A program made the translations under genes and the position numbers. Positions 16,570 to 24,075 of a stretch of 41,851 bases of DNA are shown here, piece by piece. The first letter of the stretch is position 1. Each line of letters begins with the position of its first letter. The notes under the pieces are model-generated. The model saw nothing but the letters and a program-made list of their open reading frames with translations, was not told the DNA's origin and did no database searches. Source of the stretch: Candidatus Melainabacteria bacterium (lineage in GTDB: Bacteria; Cyanobacteriota; Vampirovibrionia; Obscuribacterales; Obscuribacteraceae); NCBI GenBank assembly GCA_020854255.1, contig JADZFV010000173.1, positions 1-41,851 of the forward strand, in the 5' to 3' direction.

Positions 16570-17264
16570 GCGCGCAAGAAAAACAAAATTTTGCCAAAAG
16601 GCTTGACCTGCGGGGACTTATGTGCCCTGAGCCGGTCTTGCGCACCAAGAGAGTTTTGGACGGAAAACCTGAAGGTGCAATTGAGGTACTCGTCGACACC
16701 GACATCAATGTGATGAACTTGACGCGCCTGGCCAATTCGCTTGGACTATTCTTGGAATCGGAGGAAAGAGAAGACGGATATCAGGTCGTGATCAGCTCCA
16801 CAGAGAGCGGGTCTCCCACAAGCCCGGCCAGCCAATCCAGACCTGAACACAATCATGGTGATGCTCCAGGCAGTAAATCGGCAAAGACTGTTTCCAATCA
16901 GGCGGAAGGCACAAATACTCACACGAAAACAAATATGGTCTTGTTCATAGCGAAAGACACCTTTGGCGAGGGAGACAGAGACTTCAGCGTCAATCTAATC
17001 AATGTCTTTTTGCAAACTGTTTTGCAGGCAGGACACAAGCCCCAGGCAATATTGCTGGCTAACACAGGCGTCAGACTCATGGACCCCGACTCATCTGTAA
17101 GCAAAGTACTGAATGAATTCAAAGAAGCAGGCACAGATGTGTTTGCCTGCGGACTGTGCGTTGAGTTCTACGGACTGAAAGACAAAATTGCCAAAGAACA
17201 AATCACCAATATGTACGCCATCTGCGAATACCTGTTTTCCGCAGACAAAATAATTTCGCCATAG
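16566..17264 (+). CDS. yedF: Selenium metabolism protein YedF (TusA-DsrE fusion)
   Basis: A 232-residue two-domain protein. Residues 10-78 form a TusA/SirA-like domain with the signature LDLRGLMCPEPVLRTKRVL, in which C20 would carry a persulfide or selenide. A linker rich in Ser, Thr and Asn (about 80-120) leads to a DsrE/F-like domain (about 121-232) with FIAKDTFGEGD and the cysteine pair in DVFACGLCVEFYGL. This architecture matches the sulfurtransferase-like YedF family that co-occurs with SelD. The 4-base overlap with selD makes a joint role in selenium delivery likely. Chemistry and acceptor are inference. Confidence 0.88.
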   Translation: MSAQEKQNFAKRLDLRGLMCPEPVLRTKRVLDGKPEGAIEVLVDTDINVMNLTRLANSLGLFLESEEREDGYQVVISSTESGSPTSPASQSRPEHNHGDAPGSKSAKTVSNQAEGTNTHTKTNMVLFIAKDTFGEGDRDFSVNLINVFLQTVLQAGHKPQAILLANTGVRLMDPDSSVSKVLNEFKEAGTDVFACGLCVEFYGLKDKIAKEQITNMYAICEYLFSADKIISP

Positions 17265-17285
17265 ACTTTTTAATTCAAGAAAGTC
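17264..17285. terminator. Weak hairpin between convergent yedF and small membrane gene
   Basis: GACTTT (17264-17269) pairs with AAAGTC (17280-17285), extended by one wobble and one A-T pair, with a 6-base loop. It sits between the yedF stop and the convergent small gene ending at 17301. It is A-T rich and has no T-run, so termination here is only a possibility. Confidence 0.25.
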
Positions 17286-17300
17286 CAGCTCAGAAAAGGT

Positions 17301-17438
17301 CTAGTTGCCGTCCCAATCCGGCTGCCATACCTTGAGCAGAAGAAAAATCGCTAAAAGGGAAAAACCAACCAGGGCAACGACAACCACGATTGAAGCGACA
17401 TGAAACATGCCGACTAGACTGGCTATGGCTTCCATCAT
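17301..17438 (-). CDS. 45-residue single-helix membrane peptide
   Basis: A short protein with one long hydrophobic segment (about residues 12-35, containing VASIVVVVALVGFSLLAIFLLL) and a short polar tail KVWQPDWDGN. It resembles no family I can name. The frame is open upstream to 17537, but ATG 17438 is preceded by AGGTGA at about 5 bases, and the extension looks random. It follows the PfkB kinase gene by 129 bases on the same strand and could be transcribed with it. Confidence 0.45.
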   Translation of the reverse strand: MMEAIASLVGMFHVASIVVVVALVGFSLLAIFLLLKVWQPDWDGN

Positions 17439-17567
17439 AAGGTCACCTGAGGCGCATAGGAGAACATAAGCTGAGAATATGAACCGAAAATATGAATATT
17501 CTAGTCTAACCTTACATTTCGGAAAAATATAGCCCAAAACACCATGATTTCATGTAAAAACGGCTGC

Positions 17568-18704
17568 TCAGACCACGGTTTTTACTAATGCAGACAGCTC
17601 CTCACGGGTGGGCAATGCCTCCCAGGCTGTCATCGATCGAGTAGAAAGAGCGCCTGCAGCGTTGGCTACCGTGAGAACACGACACCACTGGTCCTTCTTC
17701 AGTTTGTACAAATAGCCGGGCTCAATTTCTTTACTCTCGCCTGCGCAATTGAGCAACTCAGCGATCATTCCGGCCACAAATGCGTCGCCGGCGCCCAACT
17801 CTGATACCGAATCCGCCCTTAAAGCCGGTGCAAAAACGTCGTCTCCATTTCTTTCGATCAGCAGGCTTCCAGAAGCGCCCAGAGTGACAATCAAATTTGG
17901 TCCCGAAACCTCCCCGTTGTTTGAACCAGAAAGAAAGCCGCTGAGCTTTTTTCCCATTGCAACTACTTCGTCGGACGCTTTCTTTGTCGATTGATCTAGA
18001 GGGTCAACTATTGTGGCCAAGAGCGGCTTGTTTGGCAGCACGCCGGCCGAATTACCGGCATTGCGCTCGCGTCTTTCCTCGGCGAGATTTTCCTTTGCCA
18101 GTGCATCTGTCCAGAATTCCAGCTCGCTCAAATTGACTTTTACGATATCTGCAATTTTTAAAGCCGTGAGCGCAAATTCTCTTGCTTCCCTATCTTCACC
18201 GGTCGGAAAGCCGGCATCGAATGATATCGGCACACCCAGTCTTTTAGCCATTTTCAGTGCCCTGATCACGGCATGACGCCTGGGAGCAATCGTCAGAGAA
18301 ATACCCGTGGCATGAAGGAAAGTAGCATCAATGAGAGAATTTTCAGTGACTTCGTCTTCAGTGAGAAGGTGACTGGCATTCGGCCTGGGCCAGTTGAAAA
18401 AGCTGTACTCCTCGCGCTCGTGACGAAAGACATAGCACTGTGCTGTCGGGCTGCCCTGATCGACAATCAAATCATTCAAGTTGACGCGTTCATTCTGCAG
18501 CACCGAATCAAGGTACTTTCCATGCGGATCATCACCGCGCTTGCCAATCAAACGCACTTCCACACCCAGGCGCGCCAGCCCGATCGCCACATTGGAAGCG
18601 TTGCCGCCCAGAGAGCGAACAAAGTCTTTCGCGTCGGTAAAATCTGTACCGACCTCGGTCGAAATCCAGTCGACTACAACTTCGCCGATCGTTACCACCG
18701 ACAT
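17568..18704 (-). CDS. PfkB-family sugar or nucleoside kinase
   Basis: A 378-residue ribokinase-fold kinase. Signature 1 is GGNASNVAIGLARLGVEV near residues 33-50. Signature 2, with the anion hole and catalytic Asp, is ELGAGDAFVAGM near 300-312. It begins MSVVTIGEVVVDWIS, as fructokinases do, and has the segment ISFDAGFPTG, where fructokinases usually read DPN. An insertion of roughly 60 residues, rich in Glu, Arg, Ser and Asn, lies between the ELEFWT segment (near 200) and NLIVTLGASGSLL (near 270), making the protein longer than the usual 300-330. Fructose is the most likely substrate by overall pattern, but the substrate is not certain. It follows the SCP2 gene by 36 bases. Confidence 0.82.
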   Translation of the reverse strand: MSVVTIGEVVVDWISTEVGTDFTDAKDFVRSLGGNASNVAIGLARLGVEVRLIGKRGDDPHGKYLDSVLQNERVNLNDLIVDQGSPTAQCYVFRHEREEYSFFNWPRPNASHLLTEDEVTENSLIDATFLHATGISLTIAPRRHAVIRALKMAKRLGVPISFDAGFPTGEDREAREFALTALKIADIVKVNLSELEFWTDALAKENLAEERRERNAGNSAGVLPNKPLLATIVDPLDQSTKKASDEVVAMGKKLSGFLSGSNNGEVSGPNLIVTLGASGSLLIERNGDDVFAPALRADSVSELGAGDAFVAGMIAELLNCAGESKEIEPGYLYKLKKDQWCRVLTVANAAGALSTRSMTAWEALPTREELSALVKTVV

Positions 18705-18740
18705 CCTACTGAATCCTGAGGCTCATGGGTAAAGCTCGAG

Positions 18741-19148
18741 CTACGCCAAAACCTTTTTGTGCTGGCTTACGACATTGGGATAAATATCGAAAGCCGGCTT
18801 AATTACTGGAAGAAGCGCCAATGCTTTGGCCACCGGACCGCGGGCCATGATCTTGCCGCTCACAATTGCAAAAGGTACATTGACTTTGCCGAGCCAGAAA
18901 TCATGGGCGACATCGGCTTTCATAGCCATTTCAACAATCGGCTTGATTTGTTGTTTGCCTACAGAAACCTTGATTTCCTGACCGTCCGAGCAGTCGACCG
19001 TGACACGGCCCTCCGGTTCACGATATTGAAATTGCACGATTAATTTTGATTGCAAGAGCTTTTGAGACATGTCAGGGTCTCTGCCGATGCGGGCCCAAAG
19101 CTCGTTCATCACTTCTTGAAGTTCGTCAGTATTTGCGAAAAACTGCAT
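18741..19148 (-). CDS. SCP2 sterol/lipid-binding domain protein
   Basis: A 135-residue protein that appears to be a single SCP2 domain. The N-terminal helix has MNELWARIGRDPDMSQ. Then come beta strands with LIVQFQYREPEGRVTVDC, and the segment AHDFWLGKVNVPFAIVSGKIMARGPVAKALALLP, which is characteristic of SCP2 proteins. It probably binds an acyl or isoprenoid lipid in a hydrophobic tunnel. ATG 19148 shares its A with the stop of the alcohol dehydrogenase (TGATG), so the two are translationally coupled. This start is preferred to one 45 bases upstream that would overlap the dehydrogenase further. Confidence 0.8.
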   Translation of the reverse strand: MQFFANTDELQEVMNELWARIGRDPDMSQKLLQSKLIVQFQYREPEGRVTVDCSDGQEIKVSVGKQQIKPIVEMAMKADVAHDFWLGKVNVPFAIVSGKIMARGPVAKALALLPVIKPAFDIYPNVVSQHKKVLA

Positions 19149-20302
19149 CAGTAAGCCCTCTCGTATAAACCTTTGATATCTTCCGGAGAACACTCTTTCG
19201 GATTGAACATTATGGCAGGATCCGAACCTGTTAAAAAGGCTAGTTCTTCAATGTCGGCAGTCTTGAGCTCTGGAACACCCGCGTCTCGCAATCGTCTGGG
19301 CAATCCGCAATCGTTGCAGAGCTTTTCGATTGCTGTCACAAGCTCGGTTGCAGCCGCTGAATCATTGCTGGAATTGGACATACCGACCAGCCTGGAGAGC
19401 TTCGCATATCTGGCCACAACGGCATCCATATTGAATTGCATACCGTGCGGCAAGAAAATGCAATTGGCAATGCCGTGATGAGTGCCGAACTTAGCGCCCA
19501 CCGAATGTGCCAGGGCGTGAACGACCCCGACTCCTGAATTCGTGAAGGCCACTCCGGCCATGGTGCTGGCTACAAGCATTTGAGAGCGCGCTTCGATATC
19601 GCCACCATTTTTAGTGGCAGCACGCAAATATTCAAAAATCATCTTTGTGGAATCGATGCAGAGAGAGTCGGTAAACACCGAGTTGCTGATCACTGCAGTA
19701 TAGGACTCGACTGCATGCGTGAGCGCATCGAGACCGGTGGCAGCAGTCAGTTTGGGCGGCAGCGAAACGGTAAGTAGAGGATCGAGCACAGCCACAGAAG
19801 GTGCCAGATAGCGGCTGCCAAACAGCAGTTTTTTGCCTTCCGCTCTGTCTTTCACCATAGCCACCATAGAAACTTCGGATCCGGTTCCGGCCGTAGTTGG
19901 CACCGCCACCAGTGGCAGTAATTGTTCGGCGATATTGTTCAATCCTTGATATTCCAAAAGTTCGCCGCCCAGGGTTAGGCAAATGTTGACGACTTTTGCA
20001 GTGTCCATAACCGAGCCGCCACCAATTGCCACTATGCAGTCGCACTCTTCGGCACGGGCCACCTCAGCGGCCTGGTTTACGCAATCGACATCGGAATCAG
20101 GAGGAACTTCATCAAACACAACGTAATGCATATCGTCGAATCCATGCAGGATTTGCTCAACGATGCCCGTATTCATTAAAGGTTTGTCGGTAACTATCAA
20201 AGCGCGGCTGCCAGCCAGCTCCTTGACAATATCGGCAGTGCTGCTCGCTGCCCCTTCTGCGAAGGCGATCTTGGTTGGCACGTGAAAAACAAATGGGTTC
20301 AT
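19148..20302 (-). CDS. Iron-containing alcohol dehydrogenase
   Basis: A 384-residue group III (metal-dependent) alcohol dehydrogenase. The NAD-binding glycine motif GGGSVMDTAKVV is at residues 94-105. By alignment with FucO, the metal ligands are D192 and H196 in GLDALTHAVES, H262 in VVHALAHSVG, and H276 in THHGIAN; all four are present. The length is typical for the family. The substrate is not evident; medium-chain alcohols or aldehydes are plausible given the coupled lipid-binding SCP2 gene. The ribosome-binding site is weak. Two 13-base direct repeats sit 26-55 bases upstream of the start and may be an operator. Confidence 0.9.
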   Translation of the reverse strand: MNPFVFHVPTKIAFAEGAASSTADIVKELAGSRALIVTDKPLMNTGIVEQILHGFDDMHYVVFDEVPPDSDVDCVNQAAEVARAEECDCIVAIGGGSVMDTAKVVNICLTLGGELLEYQGLNNIAEQLLPLVAVPTTAGTGSEVSMVAMVKDRAEGKKLLFGSRYLAPSVAVLDPLLTVSLPPKLTAATGLDALTHAVESYTAVISNSVFTDSLCIDSTKMIFEYLRAATKNGGDIEARSQMLVASTMAGVAFTNSGVGVVHALAHSVGAKFGTHHGIANCIFLPHGMQFNMDAVVARYAKLSRLVGMSNSSNDSAAATELVTAIEKLCNDCGLPRRLRDAGVPELKTADIEELAFLTGSDPAIMFNPKECSPEDIKGLYERAY

Positions 20303-20327
20303 GAGTTGACCGAGGTTTTATGCAAAA

Positions 20328-20357
20328 AAATACGAGTTGCGAAGAAATACGAGTTGC
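20328..20357. repeat. Two 13-bp direct repeats upstream of the alcohol dehydrogenase
   Basis: AAATACGAGTTGC occurs at 20328-20340 and again, exactly, at 20345-20357, a 17-base period. The repeats lie 26-55 bases upstream of the dehydrogenase ATG, where an operator or activator site would be expected. Confidence 0.6.
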
Positions 20358-20458
20358 TAATAAATTCTCATGGAAACACTTTGCACGCGGTGCACGTCGA
20401 TTTCAGTGTTAGGTCCGTTGAATGCGTCCGTCGTCATTCTAGAATGGGTAGATGTTCC

Positions 20459-20487
20459 TTGACCTGAGTGCCATTTCTTTATAGTAT
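20459..20487 (+). promoter_or_regulatory. Predicted promoter of the LptD-like gene
   Basis: TTGACC (20459-20464) and TAGTAT (20482-20487) are spaced by 17 bases. Transcription would start near 20494, giving a leader of about 170 bases to ATG 20666 that contains the purine-rich tandem repeats. Confidence 0.4.
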
Positions 20488-20533
20488 TGTCACCCGATGT
20501 TGACATCCGCAACGGACATTTACATCACTTTGC

Positions 20534-20591
20534 GTTGAAAGATAAGTTGAAAGATACGTTGAAAGAAGACAAAAAGAACACAAAAAGAACA
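20534..20591 (+). repeat. Purine-rich tandem repeats in the LptD-like leader
   Basis: Three 12-base units beginning GTTGAAAGA (20534-20545, 20546-20557, 20558-20569) are followed directly by two exact copies of CAAAAAGAACA (20570-20580, 20581-20591). The run is unstructured and A/G-rich on the transcribed strand. Confidence 0.65.
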
Positions 20592-20665
20592 CAATAGGTC
20601 CAATTCCCTAGAATCTCAAACAACCCGGTTGGGCGGATAGTCAGAAGAAACCAGAAGGACAACCA

Positions 20666-22837
20666 ATGATTTTGAAGCCCTTGTCGGCTCGTTATAGCAA
20701 AAACAATCATGCGCAGTGCGGAATGTCGCATCTTGCAAAGATTATTTCGACGGGCCTGCCACAAGAAGGACTGCGAGTGAAACGCACTCTCTTTGCAACC
20801 GCCCTGTGCCTGCTGTTTGTTTCAAACACCCTAAGTATTTGTCAAGCGCCACCGGCAGAAGCTAAGTCTGCAAGCAAAAACTCCACAAAAACCGAGCCGG
20901 TCGGGACGCTTTTGCACCCCTTGGTGCCAAAGTTGGATGAAAGCTCGACAGCCGAGGCTCCAGTTGCCCCTAAAGGCAGGTTCGCCACACCAATCCAGGA
21001 GTCCCTCGAATACGACATCAATGCCATTAAGCCGGAAGGCGGTGAGGCCGATCAATCGTCGGACAACGCAGCGCCGCAATTTGCTGCGCCGGAAAAAGCA
21101 AAGGTAGATACGCTCAAACCCGAGCCGGAAAGAATTTCGCCTGAGCTCGGCAAAGTGGATGAAAGTTCATTAACAATCAACGAAGACACTACTCTCAAAG
21201 GCACAATTCAAATCGTTGCCGATGACACCGAATACGACCAGAAGAAGAACACTTTCCTGGGTACCGGTAACGCAGTCGCGATCATCGCCGGACAAAATTC
21301 CAAATTGGAAGCCGACATGATCCTTTACGATCAAAACAGCGAGCTCATGGACGCGCGCGGCAACGTCCGCATCTTCCGCAACGGTCAATTGACCACGGGA
21401 AGCGCCTTCAAGTTCAAAGTCAATTCGGACGAATATTTAATCACCAACCCTGACACTGAAGTTCAGGGCACATCGATTGTCGCGCGCAAAGCATACGGTA
21501 CCGACGATGGCTTGACCTTTAAGAACGGCACTATGAAAATGCCGAAGCCAATAGTCGTATCGAGCAACATCGGCTACGCTCCGCTCAACTATCAAACGGA
21601 TCTGATGGACAAGAGAATGCACCCGGAAGCGTACATTCCCGACGAGGCCAGCTTCAAGTTCAGCGCCAAGAAGATGGTATACGAGCGCTATAAAGATCAC
21701 GATAACCTCACCGTATTTGGTGGCAGGATGATGTTCGGAAAGCTGGGCGTCAAGCTTCCAAAATTTACAGCCACAGTCGGTCAGGAAAACAACGTCACCT
21801 TCCCGGTCACACCGTACCTCGGCAACAACATGATGTCTGGCGGTCTCAACGTAGGACCGAATTTCCACAGATCTTTGGGCAAGTACGGCGTACTTTCTTA
21901 TGCGCCACTGCTTCAATTTGGCGGCAGGAAACTGACAGGCCGCACTACCGAGACCAATAATTATCCCGGTGTGGGCGCTCAGATCGGCTATCAAACCAAG
22001 AGACTGCAAGCTCATCTGGCCTATGGCTCAAACTCCGATCTGTTGATAGGCGATCTTAAATACAAGATCAGCAGAACCGCGCGATACCAGGGTGGTATCA
22101 ACCGCTTTATGGAAGACGGGCTATTCGGATTCAGGCGGGCTCGCGTTCTCAGTGAATTCGTCGACACGCGCAGCACCAATAAGGTGCCCTTCCTTGCCAG
22201 CTTGATGTTCAGAACCGCCGGCGGCTGGGCGCAAGACAATCCTCAGTTGATCAACTTGACGCCTGAATATGCCAAATTGTTCAACAAGACCACCTCAGTG
22301 AAGAATGTCTCCGCATTTCGTTTTTCCGAATCGATCAGTGCGTCTTCCCACCCTCTGTTCAAAATCGGCAATGAGAAATACGGACTCTCCTCCAACCTGA
22401 CAGGCGGTCTGGCACTGCGCTATTACTCGACCGGTGACGCCATGGCAATGGCGCAGTTCGGTCCCAATCTTGAAGCTTCAGCCGATCGATTCAAGTTCAG
22501 AGTGGGTTACACGCAATCGGCAATTCGCGGCGAATCGCCATTCGTATTTGACCAATTCATCCAAGGCACCCGCTCGGCATACGTATCAGGCGGCTTTAAG
22601 GTGAGCAAATACTTGACCTTGGGTGGCTCGGTCGGATACAACTTCGTCGATAAGTTGGCATATACAAAATCAATGACCGCTGCCATCGGACCGCAGGATT
22701 TCAAGCTGCTTCTGTCGAATGACTTCATCACCGGCAACCAGCGAATGGGCTTCGACCTGATTTACGGCCAACAAATTCCCTTCAACCGCCTGGTCTTGAA
22801 GGGCACTCCGGACCACGGTCGATTGGGTGGGATTTAA
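20666..22837 (+). CDS. LptD-like LPS-assembly outer-membrane protein (OstA family)
   Basis: A 723-residue protein. An OstA/LptA-type jellyroll begins near residue 175 (TLKGTIQIVADDTEYD, then a segment including NTFLGTGNAVAI and LEADMILYD) and is followed by a long beta-rich region ending near the stop, like the cyanobacterial OstA proteins with a DUF3769-type barrel. The expected role is to insert LPS into the outer leaflet. Two starts compete: ATG 20666 (AGAAGGA, 6-base spacer) and in-frame GTG 20777 (also AGAAGGA, 6-base spacer). The GTG gives an immediate signal peptide, VKRTLFATALCLLFVS to about AEA, so it may be the true start; the longer form is listed as the outer limit. The stop overlaps the ROK kinase start (TAATG). 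Confidence 0.8.
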   Translation: MILKPLSARYSKNNHAQCGMSHLAKIISTGLPQEGLRVKRTLFATALCLLFVSNTLSICQAPPAEAKSASKNSTKTEPVGTLLHPLVPKLDESSTAEAPVAPKGRFATPIQESLEYDINAIKPEGGEADQSSDNAAPQFAAPEKAKVDTLKPEPERISPELGKVDESSLTINEDTTLKGTIQIVADDTEYDQKKNTFLGTGNAVAIIAGQNSKLEADMILYDQNSELMDARGNVRIFRNGQLTTGSAFKFKVNSDEYLITNPDTEVQGTSIVARKAYGTDDGLTFKNGTMKMPKPIVVSSNIGYAPLNYQTDLMDKRMHPEAYIPDEASFKFSAKKMVYERYKDHDNLTVFGGRMMFGKLGVKLPKFTATVGQENNVTFPVTPYLGNNMMSGGLNVGPNFHRSLGKYGVLSYAPLLQFGGRKLTGRTTETNNYPGVGAQIGYQTKRLQAHLAYGSNSDLLIGDLKYKISRTARYQGGINRFMEDGLFGFRRARVLSEFVDTRSTNKVPFLASLMFRTAGGWAQDNPQLINLTPEYAKLFNKTTSVKNVSAFRFSESISASSHPLFKIGNEKYGLSSNLTGGLALRYYSTGDAMAMAQFGPNLEASADRFKFRVGYTQSAIRGESPFVFDQFIQGTRSAYVSGGFKVSKYLTLGGSVGYNFVDKLAYTKSMTAAIGPQDFKLLLSNDFITGNQRMGFDLIYGQQIPFNRLVLKGTPDHGRLGGI

Positions 22838-23832
22838 TGACATCCGCTAAGGGCGCAGAAAGTCAGAACCTCGATCAAATTTTGAAAGACAAAATGCCGG
22901 CTCTCGGCATTGATTTAGGCGGCACAAAAATTGGCTGCGCGCCGGTCTGCGATTTCAAGGTTGTAGGCGAGCCAAAGAAATTACCGACACCGAAGGGCGC
23001 GGACAAAATTATCGACACGCTGGTCGGCTTGATCGAAGAAGCCAGAAGAGATCACATTCTGCGCGGCGTGGGCATCGCCACGGCAGGCATTGTCGACACC
23101 AACACCGGCGAAGTAATTGGTTCGACAGGAAACCTGCCTGGCTGGGCGGGAACACCGATCAAAAAGGTAATTGAATCGAGAACCGGTCTGCCGGTGCATG
23201 TAGATAATGATGCCAATGCCGCCGCTTATGGTGAAGTAAAAACGCTTGGACTGACAGATAAGACTTGCGTGGTTGCCGTGACATTAGGCACCGGTATTGG
23301 TGGCGGCATCATCATGAAGGGAGAGCTTTATCGAGGCGCTCACTTCGCTGCCGGTGAAATCGGTCACTTACGTGTCAATCTTAACAATCACCGTCTTTGC
23401 ACGTGCGGACTTTTTGATTGCTGGGAAGCTTACGGCTCCGGTCGCGGCTTCCGCGCTACTGCAAAAGAACTTCTCACTAATGTCACCGTCGATCAGACTC
23501 CGCTTGCGGCATTACTTCCTGATCCGCCAGTCGATCAGGTTTGCTCCGCAGCCAGTCAAGGCGACATCATCGCCAAACGCATTGTCGAAACCTGGCACCA
23601 ACACGTTTGCGCCGGCATAGTCACGCTCGCACACACGCTCGATCCTGACTGTTTCATTATCTCGGGCGGCATGGCCAAATTTGTCGATTACGAATTGTTG
23701 AAAGAACTAGTGATCGACAAATGCTTGCCCAGAGTCGGAGAGCGCCTCGATATTCACCAGTCCACTTTAGGCGATGTCGCTGGCATCATCGGCGCCGCTC
23801 AAATCGCGCTCGATCATCTGGTTCTTAATTAA
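22837..23832 (+). CDS. ROK-family glucokinase
   Basis: A 331-residue sugar kinase of the ROK family, most likely phosphorylating glucose with ATP. The phosphate-binding motif ALGIDLGGTKIG is near residues 22-33. DNDANAAAYGE near 124-134 carries the catalytic Asp region, and TLGTGIGGGIIM follows. The ROK zinc motif is CTCGLFDCWE with C188, C190 and C195, and the zinc-ligand His lies in GEIGHL near 174. The stop of the LptD-like gene shares a base with the start (TAATG), so the two are co-translated. The product would feed the Zwf-OpcA-Pgl-Gnd route encoded elsewhere in the window. Other hexoses are possible substrates. Confidence 0.9.
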   Translation: MTSAKGAESQNLDQILKDKMPALGIDLGGTKIGCAPVCDFKVVGEPKKLPTPKGADKIIDTLVGLIEEARRDHILRGVGIATAGIVDTNTGEVIGSTGNLPGWAGTPIKKVIESRTGLPVHVDNDANAAAYGEVKTLGLTDKTCVVAVTLGTGIGGGIIMKGELYRGAHFAAGEIGHLRVNLNNHRLCTCGLFDCWEAYGSGRGFRATAKELLTNVTVDQTPLAALLPDPPVDQVCSAASQGDIIAKRIVETWHQHVCAGIVTLAHTLDPDCFIISGGMAKFVDYELLKELVIDKCLPRVGERLDIHQSTLGDVAGIIGAAQIALDHLVLN

Positions 23833-24075
23833 CCGCAGTACTGTTTGACCGGGAAAATGACCGGTTGGACGATTTGGCACCAATACGAGTAACTGCCCAT
23901 TGGCGCCCGCACGCAACTCCCGAGCTAACGCGAGGGCCCCCAGAGGACACTCGCGCATAGGGAGCTTCGCGACGACGTTTTAAGCAGTGCGAGAAGCAAT
24001 ATTCCTATATCACCATTATACAGACATTTGTATGTATGTCAATTCTGAATCGATCATCTGTCGTGCGAAATAGTA

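Larger units (their letters stand above)
20303..20665. other. Divergent intergenic region with short tandem repeats
   Basis: 363 bases between the divergent alcohol dehydrogenase and LptD-like genes. It contains two 13-bp direct repeats near the dehydrogenase start, a promoter-like pair facing the LptD-like gene (20459-20487) and short purine-rich tandem repeats (20534-20591). No credible small ORF or RNA gene was seen. Confidence 0.5.

Noticed and set aside
20534-20591. Short tandem repeats as a possible CRISPR array
   Set aside because: Units are 11-12 bases with no spacers, and no cas gene is present.
23833-24075. GC-rich gap between the ROK and DUF4139 genes as a structured RNA
   Set aside because: Several 5-6 bp complementarities exist (such as CGCGAG with CTCGCG), but no known RNA family or consistent fold could be recognised.
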